This document shows, piece after piece, positions 8,775 to 16,832 of a DNA stretch of 64,000 nucleotides; the stretch's first letter is position 1; the number at the start of each line of letters is the position of its first letter. The notes beneath the pieces are model-generated. The model was not told the origin of the DNA, made no database searches, and saw only the letters and a list, made by a program, of their open reading frames with translations. The translations under genes were made by a program, and so were the position numbers. The DNA is from Granulicella sp. S156 (GTDB lineage: Bacteria; Acidobacteriota; Terriglobia; Terriglobales; Acidobacteriaceae), in NCBI RefSeq assembly GCF_009766105.1, contig NZ_LMUH01000026.1, forward strand, positions 671,851-735,850, written 5' to 3'.

Positions 8775-10331
8775 ATGAACAAGATCAAGCTCTGTCTGCT
8801 TGCGACTGCTTCTCTGTGCCTGACTGCGGGCGCTCAGGCGAAGAAGAGTTCTGCCGGAAGCGCGGGAGCACCTGGCTGCGCTACTCAAACTGCCCAACAG
8901 TGCGTGGAGCTGGCACTCGACGCGATGGGGGGACGGGAGCGCTTGCTCGCGGTTAAGAATGTTCGTCTCACCGTCACCGGGCACACCTTGCTGACGGAGC
9001 AGTCCTATCGGCAGGCACCGTTTATTACCTCCTATGAGCGTGACCTGACGACGCTGGATCTCACCGATCAACGGTTACGCACGGAGGCCAAGATGACCTG
9101 GCCGGAGTCCGATCCGAATCAGTCGGAGGCGGAGGCGACGTTGATCGTGGGTCCCGGCGGAGGGGTGAACTACTCCAAAGACGGCGGCAAGGACAACTAC
9201 TCGCTCTGCGGACTCGGCGATCTAGATGCCTCGCGCCAGATGCTGGCTCTCGGCCCGCTACGCGTGCTGCTTACCGCCTCGGCGGCGGGAGACCTGCACT
9301 TCGAAGCGCCGGAAACACTGCGGTCGACCTCCCATGCGGTGGTCGCGTTTACCTGGCATAAGGTTCCGGTGCGAGTGGCGCTCAATGGCTTCAACCATCT
9401 GCCGGATGCGGTGGAAACGACTCAGCAGTTCAGAGACTTCTGGTACTACTGGGGCGATGTGCAGCAGAGGATTTACTTCGACAACTTCCTGCGGATCCAT
9501 GGCATTAGCTATCCCACCAATCTGGTTGAAGAGCGCAACGGAATCATCTGGAGTTCGGCTCAGGCTATCAATGTCGAGTTCAATGTTCCTGTCGAGCCCC
9601 ATACGTTTGATATGGACGACAAGGTGGCCCAATCGAGTGAGGCCTCCGTGGGATGGAATCGTCCCTTCGTGGTGAAGACGGATAAGCAGTTGGCACCGGG
9701 CATCGATCTGTTTCCAGGGTCGTGGAATACGACGGTGATCCGGCAATCCGATGGGATCGTCATCCTCGAGTCACCGATCTCGGGCACCTACGTAAAAGGG
9801 GTCTTCGACGAGGCCAAGAAGCGCTATCCAGGCGTGCCGATTAAGGCTGTCCTCTCCACTTCGGACTCCTGGCCGCATGTTGGTGGCGTGCGTGAGGCTG
9901 TAGCTGAGAAGCTTCCGGTTTATATTCTCGACCTGAACCGTCCACTGCTCGATCGAATGGTTGAGTCTCCGCATTCGCTATCTCCTGACGCGCTGGCTAA
10001 AGCAGAACATCCCAAGAGGCCGGACTGGAAGATCGTCTCAGAAAAGACCGTGGTTGGCAGTGGCGACAATCGTATGGAGCTTTACCCTCTGCGTGGCGCT
10101 TCCACGGAACGGCAGTACATGGTGTACTTCCCTGCCCACCATCTGCTGTATGCCAGCGACACGCTGGTGCTGGGCGGCGATGACCATCTGTACGCTCCTG
10201 AACTCACGTACGAGGTGGTGCAGGCAGTGAATCGGGAGCACCTTGCGGTCGATACCGTTTATGCCATGCATCAACAACCGGTGCCGTGGAGTCAGGTTAT
10301 TTCTTTAATAGAGAAATTAGAGCGTTCTTGA
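8775..10331 (+). CDS. Secreted metallo-beta-lactamase-fold protein with degenerate metal site
   Basis: 518 aa from the ATG with GGAGG five bases upstream; the open frame extends to 8496 but that part overlaps infB and its terminator. Seen: a signal peptide (MNKIKLCLLATASLCLTAGAQA), an N-terminal outer-membrane-lipoprotein-like beta region beginning with ALDAMGGRERLLAVKNV, and a C-terminal MBL-fold module from about residue 295. In the position of the HxHxDH metal motif it has SDSWPHVGG, so only the last His remains. The later YFPAHHLLYASDTL and VYAMHQQ segments keep the fold pattern. It is therefore likely inactive as a canonical hydrolase or altered in metal use. Periplasmic or exported; substrate unknown. 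Confidence 0.75.
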   Translation: MNKIKLCLLATASLCLTAGAQAKKSSAGSAGAPGCATQTAQQCVELALDAMGGRERLLAVKNVRLTVTGHTLLTEQSYRQAPFITSYERDLTTLDLTDQRLRTEAKMTWPESDPNQSEAEATLIVGPGGGVNYSKDGGKDNYSLCGLGDLDASRQMLALGPLRVLLTASAAGDLHFEAPETLRSTSHAVVAFTWHKVPVRVALNGFNHLPDAVETTQQFRDFWYYWGDVQQRIYFDNFLRIHGISYPTNLVEERNGIIWSSAQAINVEFNVPVEPHTFDMDDKVAQSSEASVGWNRPFVVKTDKQLAPGIDLFPGSWNTTVIRQSDGIVILESPISGTYVKGVFDEAKKRYPGVPIKAVLSTSDSWPHVGGVREAVAEKLPVYILDLNRPLLDRMVESPHSLSPDALAKAEHPKRPDWKIVSEKTVVGSGDNRMELYPLRGASTERQYMVYFPAHHLLYASDTLVLGGDDHLYAPELTYEVVQAVNREHLAVDTVYAMHQQPVPWSQVISLIEKLERS

Positions 10332-10648
10332 GGGGTTCGACTTTTGAACGCTGTCTAACAACTGCGCATTCGCAGTTGCTATTGTTTCTGAGATAGGCCC
10401 GGGCTTTAGGTAGTGCCTGAAGAATGGGACGACGATTATTTATGTCAGTGCATTTCGGAGTAGCCGCGGCATAAAGGCCGCGGCTGCTCCGGAAAGACAA
10501 GAGCAAAAGCAGATTTCCTGGCGGGAATGACAGAAAGAAAAACAAAAGCAGATTCGCGCCACCCCGAAAAGAGTTTAGGAGTGGCGCTTTCCTGGGGGGA
10601 GCGCCACTCCTAATGATTGCCTCTGGTATCCCTAATAGGGATTCTGCG
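10332..10648. other. Convergent spacer holding two strong hairpins and one interspersed repeat
   Basis: No gene is seen. Contents: hairpin 10456-10491 (14-bp stem cggagtagccgcgg/ccgcggctgctccg with one G-U pair), repeat copy 10508-10545 (family A) and hairpin 10576-10612 (13-bp perfect stem taggagtggcgct/agcgccactccta, 11-nt loop). The genes on both sides point into the spacer, so the hairpins probably act as bidirectional terminators. Confidence 0.65.
10508..10545 (+). repeat. Interspersed repeat family A, copy 1
   Basis: Shares agcagatt-cc-gggaatgacagaaagaaaaacaa with 16649-16685 with very few mismatches. Both copies are intergenic. The repeat core has an att(c/t)cc..gggaat inverted element in copy 2. 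Confidence 0.7.
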
Positions 10649-11017
10649 CTAGGGTCTTCCGGCAAGACCATGCATGAGGTGCTCAACTCCAACCTGATAG
10701 CCGCGCTGGAAGGCTGCGCGGTAGGCATCCCGGTCGTGGCGCGGAACAGAGGGATGCCGATACTCGTCACGGTTTTCTACGCTGGGCGGACGATGGTTTT
10801 CATAATCCTTACGCGCACCTTCGATGCCTTCATGGAAGCCTTTCCGCTCCACTCCTTGTAGCTCCGGCGGCGGTTCGGACCAGGGTTCCGAACCATATCC
10901 CTGATAAGGAGGCGGTGGTGGGGGAGGTCCCTGCTGAGCGTGCATGGAGGTTGACGGAATCGCGAAGAGTACCGCAGCAAATACCAGCGAAGTCAGAATA
11001 TTCTTGCTTGCTCTCAT
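10649..11017 (-). CDS. Small secreted protein, unknown function
   Basis: 122 aa. Seen: a signal peptide (MRASKNILTSLVFAAVLFAI..MHAQQ), a short polyproline run (GPPPPPPPYQGYG), then a charged region with internally similar GFHEGIEGARKDYENHRP and AFQRGYQVGVEHL helices and EYRHPSV. AAGGA lies 8 bases before the ATG. The Gly-x-x-x-Gly helix pattern resembles small periplasmic proteins common in this class, but no function is known to me. Transcribed leftward alone; an 880-bp spacer separates it from the secretin. Confidence 0.7.
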   Translation of the reverse strand: MRASKNILTSLVFAAVLFAIPSTSMHAQQGPPPPPPPYQGYGSEPWSEPPPELQGVERKGFHEGIEGARKDYENHRPPSVENRDEYRHPSVPRHDRDAYRAAFQRGYQVGVEHLMHGLAGRP

Positions 11018-11400
11018 AAGATTGATCCTTTTACAGCTTTCTTGGCACTGTTAAAAAACGAGTGGAAGAGCTCTGTCCTTGAGATGGTGGAATTTAAGCG
11101 AGTGTTGCTTCCAAGCGGTCGCAGCATTACGCCCTCTGCAGGGCAATCGCATTTGAAATCTACCGGTGGTGGTACCAATAAGTAGCCTCTTCAGGGCTCT
11201 GTACTCTAATTGGGCTCGTGACCCAGGCTGGCCACCCCTTTGGGGCTAAGCAACAACAGATTGCAGCCCAGGACATCGTCGCGACTCCACTCATGACGAT
11301 GAAACCTGTTCAGTCTCCAGACATCCTTTACACTTTTGGCCCTCTGAGAGACGGAGGGAAGAAGGTATTCCAGCAGATAGATTTTCTGACACGATAGGCA

Positions 11401-11473
11401 TCATTCCCTCAGCGGCTGAAGCCGCTTTTATGGCGATGTCTTAACGGCGGGGCTGAAGCTCCGCAGCTTCAAA
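11401..11473 (+). repeat. Interspersed repeat family C, copy 1
   Basis: Begins cattccctcagcggctgaag and ends cttcaaag; matches 21961-22033 at both ends and in spacing. It contains two small stem-loops, gcggct..agccgc and gcgg..ctccgc type. Intergenic, no coding content. Confidence 0.7.
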
Positions 11474-11789
11474 GCAAAAGCCTGGGACGAAGTTTAGTGA
11501 CACGTCCAGAAATCTTCTCGGGCGCGACTGAGAGGAAGTTCTATTCCTTAATACAAATACACGTAACTATTATTTATTCCCACGGCACCCAGCATTTAAT
11601 TTCCGCCTAAAGCATAAAAATACCTGCAATCCGATAGCGTCGTAAACCGTTTCTATTTTCCCGCGTCAAACGGGAAGCAGAAGTTACCTAGTTCCTGACC
11701 CTGCAACGGGTTCGGAGTCGCTGGTGTCGCTGCACACAACTTCGAAATAACTACGACTTCGACTTTGTCGAGACAACGATGTTTTCTGT

Positions 11790-11813
11790 CTTGCGCGCAC
11801 CCGTGCGCGCAAG
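11790..11813 (+). promoter_or_regulatory. Perfect hairpin in the secretin leader
   Basis: Ten-bp perfect stem cttgcgcgca/tgcgcgcaag with a CCCG loop, 85 bases before the secretin start. No T-run follows, so it is not a simple terminator. It could be a protein-binding site or an mRNA leader structure. Confidence 0.5.
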
Positions 11814-11897
11814 CGGGGACGACTACGCATGGGCCACTGTGAGATAGCGATCAGCCATCCACGGATGACACGTGAGCACCACCATTCAGGAGAACCA

Positions 11898-14378
11898 GTG
11901 AACACAATATCCGCACCAGCTATCCGCGCCACGCAGTGGCTCGACCCAACAGGGCAGCCTTCTAAACGACCAGGCAGAGCTAAGCTATGTTTCTGTTTCG
12001 TTCTAGTGCTGGTGTGTGGATGCACGCTTGTTACTGCGCATGCACAATCGGCTAAGAAGTGGGAGAAGCGCGGTGAGGCGGCGGAGGCTCGACAGGATTT
12101 CGACGAAGCCTTCGAAGCCTATCGGCAAGCGCACCTGAAAAAGCCCGCCGACGTTGCCTACCAGGCACACTTTGAGCGAATGCGCTTTGAGGCTGCCAAT
12201 GCGCATGTTGATCGAGGCAGGGTTCTTCGGCAATCGGGTGACAGCGATGGAGCGATGTCTGAGTTCACTCGCGCGCTGCACATCGACAATTCCAATCAAG
12301 CTGCAGCACAAGAGTTGTTGCGTACGGAGATGAAAGCCACTTCCGCCTCCAAGTCAGCCGCGCAGGCGCTGGGCGGCACCGGAATCCTGCAAGGCATTGA
12401 AACACAACTGAAGAAGCAAGGGGCCGGCATGCATACTATCGACTTGCTGGATGCCCCTGTCGAACTGCAGCCAGGTTCCAATGTTCCACTCACTCTTCAT
12501 ATGGAGCAAGACAGCAAGGTCATCTACCAGGCGATCGGCAAGGCTGCTGGGTTGAATGTCATTTTCGATGCTGACTACGTCTCGAAACGCATTCCGGTTG
12601 ATCTGACGAGCGTCACCCTCTCCGATGCCCTTCGCATTGTAGGAAGGGTATCGGGAACATTTTCGTCGCCCGTAACAAGCAACACAATCTTCGTGGCCCA
12701 GAACAACAGAGCGAAGCATAACGATATTGACGACCTTGCCGTAGAGACGTTCTATCTGACGAATGTATCGCAGCAGAACGATGCCAATGAAGTGCTGGTT
12801 GCGCTGCGCAATGTTCTGGTAGACCCAGATCTAAAGATTTACCTCGTAGCCAGCCAGAATGCGATTATTTTACGAGCGACGCCTGATGAACTGGCTTTGG
12901 CGGATAAGCTCATCCACGATTTAGACCGTACCCGCCCGGAGGTAGTGGTCGATATTGCGGTACTCGAAGTTAGTCGAACATTAGAGCGCAACTTAGGAAT
13001 TACGTTACCTACCAGCTTCGGATTAACGCCACAAGCCAGCAACCAGAATATTAATAATTCGAGCAGTAGCAGTTCTTCCAGCAGCAGCAGTAGTAGCAGT
13101 AATCCGGTTTCCAGCCTCACTCTAAATACACTAGGCAATCTAAATGCGACTAACTTTGCGGTCTCTGTCTCCGGCGGCCAGCTCAATGCGCTGTTGTCGG
13201 ATGATGGCACTCGCATTCTGCAGAACCCGCGTGTCCGTGCAACGGATGGACAGCCGGCGACTCTGAAGATTGGTGAAAAAGTTCCTATTGCTACGGGATC
13301 TTATAACGCCGGAGCAGCCACCGGCCTTGGCAGCATAGGCGTGCAGACACAGTTCACGTACCAGGATGTAGGCGTGAACATCGATATGACTCCTACTGTC
13401 CATAACGATGACGAGGTTTCTCTAAAACTAAAGATCGACGTCTCAACAGAGGAAGCCCCGCAATCAGTTGGAGGCATCTCCCAGCCCGTATTTGGGCAAA
13501 GGATTGTTCAGCAAGTGATTCAGTTGAAGGACGGAGAACCCTCCCTCCTCGCGGGTCTGGTGCAGCAGCAAGACACGAATAACATCACAGGAACACCAGG
13601 ACTTGGAGAGCTGCCTTTTTTTAAATATTTCTTTAGTAGTCATGACAAGACTCAGACGACCGATGAGATTGTCTTCTTGTTGATTCCCCATATTGTGCGC
13701 GAATCCATTGTGACCGATGACAATACCCGCATCATCGACACAGGCACATCGCAGCAGATCGAACTGAGACATGGAAGCCGGGACAAAGCCCCCCTAGTTG
13801 AGAAAAGTACCGTGGGGGGTGATGGTCTTAACAACGGTCCCGTAAACTCGTCATCCACTTCGGCGGCTAACGCTGCTTCAGCCATAATCACGCAGATGGC
13901 CGCGCAATCTCGTCCCGTTGCGCCGGATAATATTGCCGCGGCAGCAGGTTCTCTGCAAAGTTCTTCATCAATCGACTTCGAGATGGTTCCACAAGTTCTG
14001 AGGCAAAGTGTAGGCTCAACGTTCCAGGTTGCGGTCAGTGCCAGCAATGCTCACGACCTCTTCACGGTTCCTTTGCAGCTCAAATTCGATCCCAGGATTC
14101 TGTCGTTGGTCGATGTGGATTCAGGAGAGCTGCTTAACCGGGATGGCCAGGCGGTTGCCGTGGTTCATCGTGATGAGGGCAGTGGCTTAGTGGCGATCTC
14201 CGCATCCCGGCCTCCGAAGACGGCTGGCGTCAACGGACAGGGTACAGTCTTCACCATCACGTTCAAAGCGCTCGCCCCGGGAGATTCTCCTCTGTCTCTC
14301 GTCAAGGTAGGCGCTCAGGATAGCAAGCAGGTCAGCTTGCCTGCGTTCTCCATCCCAGGCTTGGTGCATGTGAAGTGA
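11898..14378 (+). CDS. Secretin (GspD/PilQ type) with C-terminal cohesin-like domain
   Basis: 826 aa from a GTG with AGGAG five bases upstream; the frame is open to 11829 but nothing supports an earlier start. Seen: an export signal around residues 28-50, TPR-like repeats (about 55-130), an N0/STN-type domain (LTLHMEQDSKVIYQAI..), N1-like domains, a poly-Ser tract inside the secretin region, and the secretin core. The core carries VRATDGQPATLKIGEKVPI and LKDGEPSLLAGL. The last 140 residues read as a cohesin-like beta sandwich (GSTFQVAVSASNAHDLFTVPLQLKFDP.. split here). Role: outer-membrane pore for pseudopilus-driven export or pilus assembly. It is the only secretin in the window and probably partners the operon at 20918-28540. 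Confidence 0.9.
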   Translation: MNTISAPAIRATQWLDPTGQPSKRPGRAKLCFCFVLVLVCGCTLVTAHAQSAKKWEKRGEAAEARQDFDEAFEAYRQAHLKKPADVAYQAHFERMRFEAANAHVDRGRVLRQSGDSDGAMSEFTRALHIDNSNQAAAQELLRTEMKATSASKSAAQALGGTGILQGIETQLKKQGAGMHTIDLLDAPVELQPGSNVPLTLHMEQDSKVIYQAIGKAAGLNVIFDADYVSKRIPVDLTSVTLSDALRIVGRVSGTFSSPVTSNTIFVAQNNRAKHNDIDDLAVETFYLTNVSQQNDANEVLVALRNVLVDPDLKIYLVASQNAIILRATPDELALADKLIHDLDRTRPEVVVDIAVLEVSRTLERNLGITLPTSFGLTPQASNQNINNSSSSSSSSSSSSSSNPVSSLTLNTLGNLNATNFAVSVSGGQLNALLSDDGTRILQNPRVRATDGQPATLKIGEKVPIATGSYNAGAATGLGSIGVQTQFTYQDVGVNIDMTPTVHNDDEVSLKLKIDVSTEEAPQSVGGISQPVFGQRIVQQVIQLKDGEPSLLAGLVQQQDTNNITGTPGLGELPFFKYFFSSHDKTQTTDEIVFLLIPHIVRESIVTDDNTRIIDTGTSQQIELRHGSRDKAPLVEKSTVGGDGLNNGPVNSSSTSAANAASAIITQMAAQSRPVAPDNIAAAAGSLQSSSSIDFEMVPQVLRQSVGSTFQVAVSASNAHDLFTVPLQLKFDPRILSLVDVDSGELLNRDGQAVAVVHRDEGSGLVAISASRPPKTAGVNGQGTVFTITFKALAPGDSPLSLVKVGAQDSKQVSLPAFSIPGLVHVK
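13048..13102 (+). repeat. Ser-codon microsatellite inside the secretin gene
   Basis: A run of AGC/AGT/TCC/TCT codons encodes about 16 consecutive serines. The mixed synonymous codons would limit slippage. The tract probably forms a flexible loop of the secretin domain; its length could vary between strains. Confidence 0.7.
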
Positions 14379-14442
14379 TGGAGCGTGGTGGTCCGCATCT
14401 ACGCTGAGCCACTTGGTGCCGTTTGCGGTGCGCTCTGAATCA

Positions 14443-14504
14443 AGAGACCCCTGTATTTTGCCTAGAGCAGCAATGCAACTTCGAGCAAAATACAGGGGGT
14501 CTCT
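14443..14504. terminator. Long inverted repeat between the convergent secretin and sedolisin genes
   Basis: Arms agagacccctgtattttgc (14443-14461) and gcaaaatacagggggtctct (14485-14504) pair along 19 bp with a single extra G, around a 23-nt loop. Placed between two genes that end toward each other, so a bidirectional terminator is likely. Repeat family B follows at 14529. Confidence 0.6.
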
Positions 14505-14528
14505 CCGCTACGGCAGCAAAATACGCCG

Positions 14529-14546
14529 CCTTCGGTCGAGATGACA
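14529..14546 (+). repeat. Interspersed repeat family B, copy 1
   Basis: ccttcggtcgagatgaca, preceded by acgccg; the same 18-mer occurs at 38529-38546, with a close copy at 18054-18070. Intergenic in all three places. Confidence 0.7.
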
Positions 14547-14598
14547 GGATAGAAGTGGTTCTGAATGTCCGCGCTAAAACACGGAACAGGCAGCCGAA

Positions 14599-16236
14599 TC
14601 ACTTCGTCTTCTTGCCACTCTTGGGTTTCTTGCCGCTGGTGCTCGTCGGCTTCTTACCGCTGGTGCTGGTAGTTGTGGGGGCAACGGCTTGAATTATGAG
14701 ATTGCCTATCGGGCTGCCGAGACCTGTGCAGGCGTCCCAGCCAGGCCCTGCGGAGAAGGCGCCGTTGTTGCCCTGGGTGATGTCGTGGAAGGCCTTCTTC
14801 GCACTGGCGGCGTAGAGTGCTGGATTCACGAATCCGGCCGACACTTTGTTCTGGGCATTCGCCAGTGCGATCAGCCCGGCCCATAGCGGGGCTACGGCGC
14901 TGGTTCCACCGATCACTGTCGTCTCGCTATCTACGCGAATGACATAGCCCGTCGAGGGGTCAGCATCGCCGGAGACATCGGGGACGCCGCGACCGCCGGT
15001 GCTGGTTGAGGACGCAGGGACGTTGGCGTTCTTCTGCCATGTGGGCAGTGCGAAGACTGTGCTGACACCGCCGCCGGTTGCGCCTTCGTCGCTGGAGGTC
15101 TCGTTCCAGACCACTTCGCTCGTAATCGTAGAGCCCGATCCAACCAACTTCGTTCCGCCACAGGCGAGCACATGCGGAGACGACGCTGGAAAGTCGACGT
15201 TGTTCCCGGTTGCGCCGTCCGATGAGCCGTTATCCCCAGCCGCCACGGTGATCGTGACGCCGACCGCCGCGGCAGCCTGGCAGGCTGCATCGAGTGCGGT
15301 CATCGACTGCGCTGCCCAGCTCGATTCAGGGCTGCCCCAACTGATCGAGATCACACTCGGCTTGTTCACCGAATCGTTTACGGCCGTCGTGATGGCGTCT
15401 ATAAACCCCTGGTCGGTGTTGGTGGTGAAGTACACCACGACCTTCGCGCCCGGCGCTACGGATGCCGAGACTTCGATGTCCAACATCACTTCGCCGTCCG
15501 CGCCGTTGGCGTTGCCCGGCGTGTTCTTCCCCTTGTCGACCGATACCGCTGTTACTTTCGGCGCAGGCTGACCGAGCGTCTTGAAGTAGGCGGTGAGATC
15601 GGCTGTGCGGAAGCCGCCGCCGAGTTCGATGATGCCGATCGTCTGGCCTGTGGCTGTCGCTCCGGCAGGAAAGCCGTACATCTGCGCTACCTGCACGGGT
15701 GTGTACGAGACGTTGGTCGCACGCGGCTTGGCGATGCGAAAGTGAGGCTTCGCCTGCGGACGGTTGTCCAGGCCGAGCACGGCAAGGACGTGGCCCTGTA
15801 ACTCTTCCGGCAAGTAGATTCCGCCCTCACGTACACGGAACTTGCCTTCCTCCGTTGTGTGCTGTGCGAGTGAGACGCCAAACGCCTTCTGCAGAGCAGC
15901 GGAGGTTCCGACGAGGTGCAGCGTGCAGCGTCCGGGGTGCGTGACGGGTTCAACGGTGAGACCGAACTCTTTCGCAAATGCCTTCACCAGCTTGACCGAC
16001 GCCGGGTCTGCACCATGCCGCGCCGCAAACTGTGCACGAGTGAGACGGGCGTCTGGTTTACCAAGACGCTTCGTATCCAGCGGCTGTTTGGGAGGAACGA
16101 TGACCGAGACCTGGATGCGCCCACCAACAGGAGCGGCCTGTTTTGCCTTTGGGTCTATAGCTGGGGCGAATGGCTTTTTTTCGCTTCCTGGGAGAAGTAC
16201 TCGACGTTGCGATGCAAAGCGTAGTGCAGTTGCCAT
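14599..16236 (-). CDS. S53 family serine-carboxyl peptidase (sedolisin/kumamolisin type)
   Basis: 545 aa with GGAGG seven bases before the ATG. Seen: an N-terminal pro-domain (Pro-kumamolisin, about 30-175; LTRAQFAARHGADP, LHLVGTSAALQKAFG) and a catalytic domain from about 180. Likely catalytic residues are Glu and Asp in GEVMLDIEVSASVAPGA, oxyanion Asp in AAGDNGSSD and Ser in GGTSAVAPLWAG; the calcium-site end region DITQGNNGAFSAGPGWD is present. Known role: acid endopeptidase, autoactivated after release. Odd points: no recognisable signal peptide, and a Lys-rich tail with repeated TSGKKP units. It may be exported by another route. Confidence 0.93.
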   Translation of the reverse strand: MATALRFASQRRVLLPGSEKKPFAPAIDPKAKQAAPVGGRIQVSVIVPPKQPLDTKRLGKPDARLTRAQFAARHGADPASVKLVKAFAKEFGLTVEPVTHPGRCTLHLVGTSAALQKAFGVSLAQHTTEEGKFRVREGGIYLPEELQGHVLAVLGLDNRPQAKPHFRIAKPRATNVSYTPVQVAQMYGFPAGATATGQTIGIIELGGGFRTADLTAYFKTLGQPAPKVTAVSVDKGKNTPGNANGADGEVMLDIEVSASVAPGAKVVVYFTTNTDQGFIDAITTAVNDSVNKPSVISISWGSPESSWAAQSMTALDAACQAAAAVGVTITVAAGDNGSSDGATGNNVDFPASSPHVLACGGTKLVGSGSTITSEVVWNETSSDEGATGGGVSTVFALPTWQKNANVPASSTSTGGRGVPDVSGDADPSTGYVIRVDSETTVIGGTSAVAPLWAGLIALANAQNKVSAGFVNPALYAASAKKAFHDITQGNNGAFSAGPGWDACTGLGSPIGNLIIQAVAPTTTSTSGKKPTSTSGKKPKSGKKTK

Positions 16237-16832
16237 AGATGTGCCTCCGAACAGCTGTTAGGGGATTGGATGCGCTCGTCAGCAAATTGTAAGCGCGGCT
16301 TTTTGCAAACTCTCTATGCATACGATGCACAAAGACTAAGTGGTCGTTTGGGTTGAGACGGCTTTGTCAGGATGCGGGGCTACGCTCGGTGAATCTGCGG
16401 CTGTGAAGTTTAAGTGGATATTTATAAGGCAGAGGGACATAGGGGTAAAGCCCCTGAAACAGTTGTGCTGTTTCTGTGGCGTAAAGGTCATGCCCTAAAC
16501 AAAAATATGGTTTTTAGCATCGCTGGAGGCCACATTCATCGGTGGCCCACCTAATAGGTCGCACTTTCAGCGCTCTGCATCCTATTGGTTGGCTTTCGTA
16601 AACCTAAGCAAGAACAACAGCAAAAGCAAGAACAACGACAAAAGCAACAGCAGATTCCCTACGGGAATGACAGAAAGAAAAACAAGGACAGAACGAGAAC
16701 GAGGACGAGAACAGTCACACGTTTTTAAACAGGTTTTCAGAACGAAGCGAAATAGAATGGACGCGTTACAGGTCTGGCAGTGCGGGGAATCTTCCGATTC
16801 CCTCCTACATTCTTTCCTCCGGAGAATTGAAG
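16237..16832. other. Divergent spacer between sedolisin and PNP-fold genes
   Basis: 596 bases without a convincing gene. Contains repeat family A copy 2 (16649-16685), flanked by A-rich, purine-biased sequence (16600-16720) of repeated aac/aag triplets, including a gaacgagaacgaggacgaga stretch. Promoters for both genes should be here; none was picked with confidence. Confidence 0.5.
16649..16685 (+). repeat. Interspersed repeat family A, copy 2
   Basis: agcagattccctacgggaat followed by gacagaaagaaaaacaa; contains the perfect short stem attccc-tac-gggaat. Matches 10508-10545. Confidence 0.7.

Larger units (their letters stand above)
11018..11897. other. Long non-coding spacer upstream of the secretin gene
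   Basis: 880 bases without a convincing gene. They contain repeat family C copy 1 (11401-11473), an AT-rich stretch (11540-11660) that may hold the secretin promoter, and a perfect hairpin at 11790-11813 close to the secretin start. No tRNA or known RNA family was recognised. Confidence 0.55.

Noticed and set aside
10613-10861. 82-aa plus-strand ORF opposite the small secreted protein
   Set aside because: Antisense of a gene with a clear signal peptide and RBS; the plus-strand product has no features.
15842-16261. 139-aa plus-strand ORF at the start of the sedolisin gene
   Set aside because: Overlaps the sedolisin pro-domain in antisense and has no conserved features.
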